Shown one piece after another: positions 62,883 to 64,000 of a DNA stretch of 64,000 nucleotides. How positions within the stretch are numbered: position 1 is the first letter of the stretch; the number at the start of each line of letters is the position of its first letter. This stretch comes from CAVXFS01 sp963761115. Lineage in GTDB: Bacteria > Pseudomonadota > Gammaproteobacteria > Burkholderiales > Gallionellaceae. A model generated the notes under the pieces. That model was not told the DNA's origin and did no database searches. It saw nothing but the letters and a program-made list of their open reading frames with translations. The stretch lies in NCBI GenBank assembly GCA_963761115.1, contig CAVXFS010000005.1:806001-870000 (forward strand). Reading direction: 5' to 3'. The position numbers and the translations under genes are program-made.

Positions 62883-63110
62883 ATGAAAAAGCTGATTGAA
62901 CGAGTGACGCTGCTTGCAGCCGGCGCCGGCATTGCAACCTGCGTATTCATTGTAACTGCGCACAGTCCGGCATATGCCGAACTCGGGGTGGTGTACAAGG
63001 TCGTTGAAATCGGCAGTCCCCAGCACCTGGAAGAAGTGCTCAACAACGAAACCGCACAGGGCTGGAACTATGTCGGCAACTCGGGTGCGGCCACCATCTT
63101 CAAGCGCTGA
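62883..63110 (+). CDS. small exported protein of unknown function
   Basis: 75 residues: an N-terminal signal or membrane segment (VTLLAAGAGIATCVFIV) and a short beta-alpha domain (VVYKVVEIGSPQHLEEVLNN, TAQGWNYVGNSGAATIFKR) resembling DUF4177-like folds. AAGGAGAAGATC gives a strong ribosome binding site. No partner seen. Confidence 0.7.
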   Translation: MKKLIERVTLLAAGAGIATCVFIVTAHSPAYAELGVVYKVVEIGSPQHLEEVLNNETAQGWNYVGNSGAATIFKR

Positions 63111-63180
63111 GCGGGATTCCAGCGTCATCTTCCAGCCGGACGCTGCGCAAAACAACCCGCAGCGCCGGTTTTCGTTTCCC

Positions 63181-63924
63181 TCACCAGTAATTTTCCGAGG
63201 TGATCTGCCCCGGCTCATGGCGGCGGTGCTTTTTCAAGCCGCGCTCGATTAGCGCAAGCGTCGAGTCCTTGACCATCTGCGGATTGCCGCACAGCATGAT
63301 ATGGCTGTCGTCGGCGCTGATCGCCATGCCTGCCTTTTCTTCCAGTCGACCGTCAACGATCGCCTGCGGGATGCGCCCCGGCAGCGCAAAATCCGACGCC
63401 TCGCGGCTGATGAACGGAATGAACACTAACTGTCCGGGATGCTTCGCGACGATTTGCGCGATGCGTTCCCGATAACTGAGTTCGGACAGCGTCCGCACCG
63501 CATAAACCAGCACCACTTTTTCGAAGCGCTGCCAGGGGTCGCCGGTTCCCAGCATCGACAGGAACGGGCCGACGCCGGTGCCGGTCGCCATCATCCACAA
63601 CTGCCTGGCGGCGGGAATTTCATCGATGATCATGAAGCCGTGGGCGCGCTGGGCAACCAGGATGTCATCGCCGGGACCGAGCCGCGCCAGGCGGGAGGTC
63701 AACGGGCCGTCAGGCACCTCGATATAGTAGAACTCCAAGGGCCGCCGATCCGGCGGATTCACCAGCGAATAGGGGCGCCCGGTCACTTCGCCATCGATCT
63801 CCAGCGCGATCTTGATGAACTGGCCGGCCTTGTAGGGCTCGATCTCGGACTCGACGTACAGGGAATGCAGCGTTTTACTCCACTGTTTTTGTTCGACCAC
63901 TTTGCCGGGATTCCAGGCAGCCAT
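63181..63924 (-). CDS. fpr: ferredoxin--NADP+ reductase
   Basis: 247 residues. FAD-binding domain with RPYSLVNPPDRR and an ISTEP-like GPLTSRLARL; NADP domain with MMATGTGVGPFLSML and LCGNPQMVKD; ends in ENYW, the usual bacterial Fpr aromatic tail. It passes electrons between NADPH and ferredoxin or flavodoxin, for example in iron-sulphur assembly and oxidative-stress response. GGAGCATGC precedes the ATG. Confidence 0.94.
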   Translation of the reverse strand: MAAWNPGKVVEQKQWSKTLHSLYVESEIEPYKAGQFIKIALEIDGEVTGRPYSLVNPPDRRPLEFYYIEVPDGPLTSRLARLGPGDDILVAQRAHGFMIIDEIPAARQLWMMATGTGVGPFLSMLGTGDPWQRFEKVVLVYAVRTLSELSYRERIAQIVAKHPGQLVFIPFISREASDFALPGRIPQAIVDGRLEEKAGMAISADDSHIMLCGNPQMVKDSTLALIERGLKKHRRHEPGQITSENYW

Positions 63925-64000
63925 TGCATGCTCCTTAATGATTTACAATGCTGTTCAATTATAGGTTGCTTTTGAGCAGGCCGAGGGACTGTGTATGAAC

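Overview
The window looks like the chromosome of a betaproteobacterium, most likely a Nitrosomonadales/Gallionellaceae-type organism. This is inferred from the earP-efp pair with an EF-P carrying Arg32, the YdbH/YnbE-like/YdbL operon, the TssQ-type lipoprotein, high-GC core coding and short genes in mixed orientation. No 16S or ribosomal protein operon is present to fix the taxonomy.

Layout. 1-4.7 kb: AddB-type nuclease (5' end outside the window) and AddA-type helicase/nuclease. 4.9-9.5 kb: periplasmic adaptor, ABC ATPase and two FtsX/MacB-like permeases. 9.5-19.3 kb: unknown small protein, GT8 glycosyltransferase, earP, efp, DUF192 protein, ydbH/ynbE-like/ydbL, PolB-like 3'-5' exonuclease, rlmD and a rhodanese. 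19.3-20.4 kb: Bax-inhibitor-1 family protein and tRNA-Ser(UGA). 20.37-31.89 kb: an AT-richer genomic island bounded by a near-perfect direct repeat of the tRNA-Ser 3' end. It holds a truncated integrase, decayed genes, an IS4-type element, a 5'-truncated LuxR regulator with an alpha/beta hydrolase, toxin-antitoxin genes, a Rep_trans-type replication initiator and an AlpA regulator beside attR. 32-40.2 kb: phosphopantetheinyl transferase, two Sel1-repeat proteins, two tandem COG4705/DUF347 membrane proteins, a PepSY protein, an OmpR/histidine-kinase pair and queD. 40.3-47.6 kb: TgpA-like transglutaminase, DUF58, YaeQ, DUF389, zinc-ribbon protein, LapA-like protein, a 28-residue membrane microprotein and a cytochrome c. 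47.9-52.6 kb: a small glycan/methyltransferase cluster with an IS3-type remnant. 53-64 kb: cyanophycin-synthetase-like protein, class III cyclase-PEGA protein with a TssQ-like lipoprotein, uvrA, an unknown exported protein, a TlpA-like thioredoxin, a MEKHLA protein, a small exported protein and ferredoxin-NADP reductase.

Two features cut across the window. First, at least ten single-base insertions or deletions break otherwise well-conserved genes (addA, both permeases, efp twice, ydbH, the exonuclease, the hydrolase, uvrA twice). In each case the reading frame resumes one base away and the length corrected for the indel is normal for the family. The simplest reading is uncorrected sequencing/assembly error, so these genes are annotated at full span rather than as dead genes. 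Second, several palindromic intergenic repeat families recur. One is G/C-rich and, in two of four copies, carries a nested 60-bp hairpin whose two copies differ only by a compensatory base-pair change.

The candidates for undescribed biology are the tRNA-Ser island with its Rep/AlpA end, the COG4705 pair with PepSY and a two-component system, the covarying nested hairpin and the 28-residue membrane protein.
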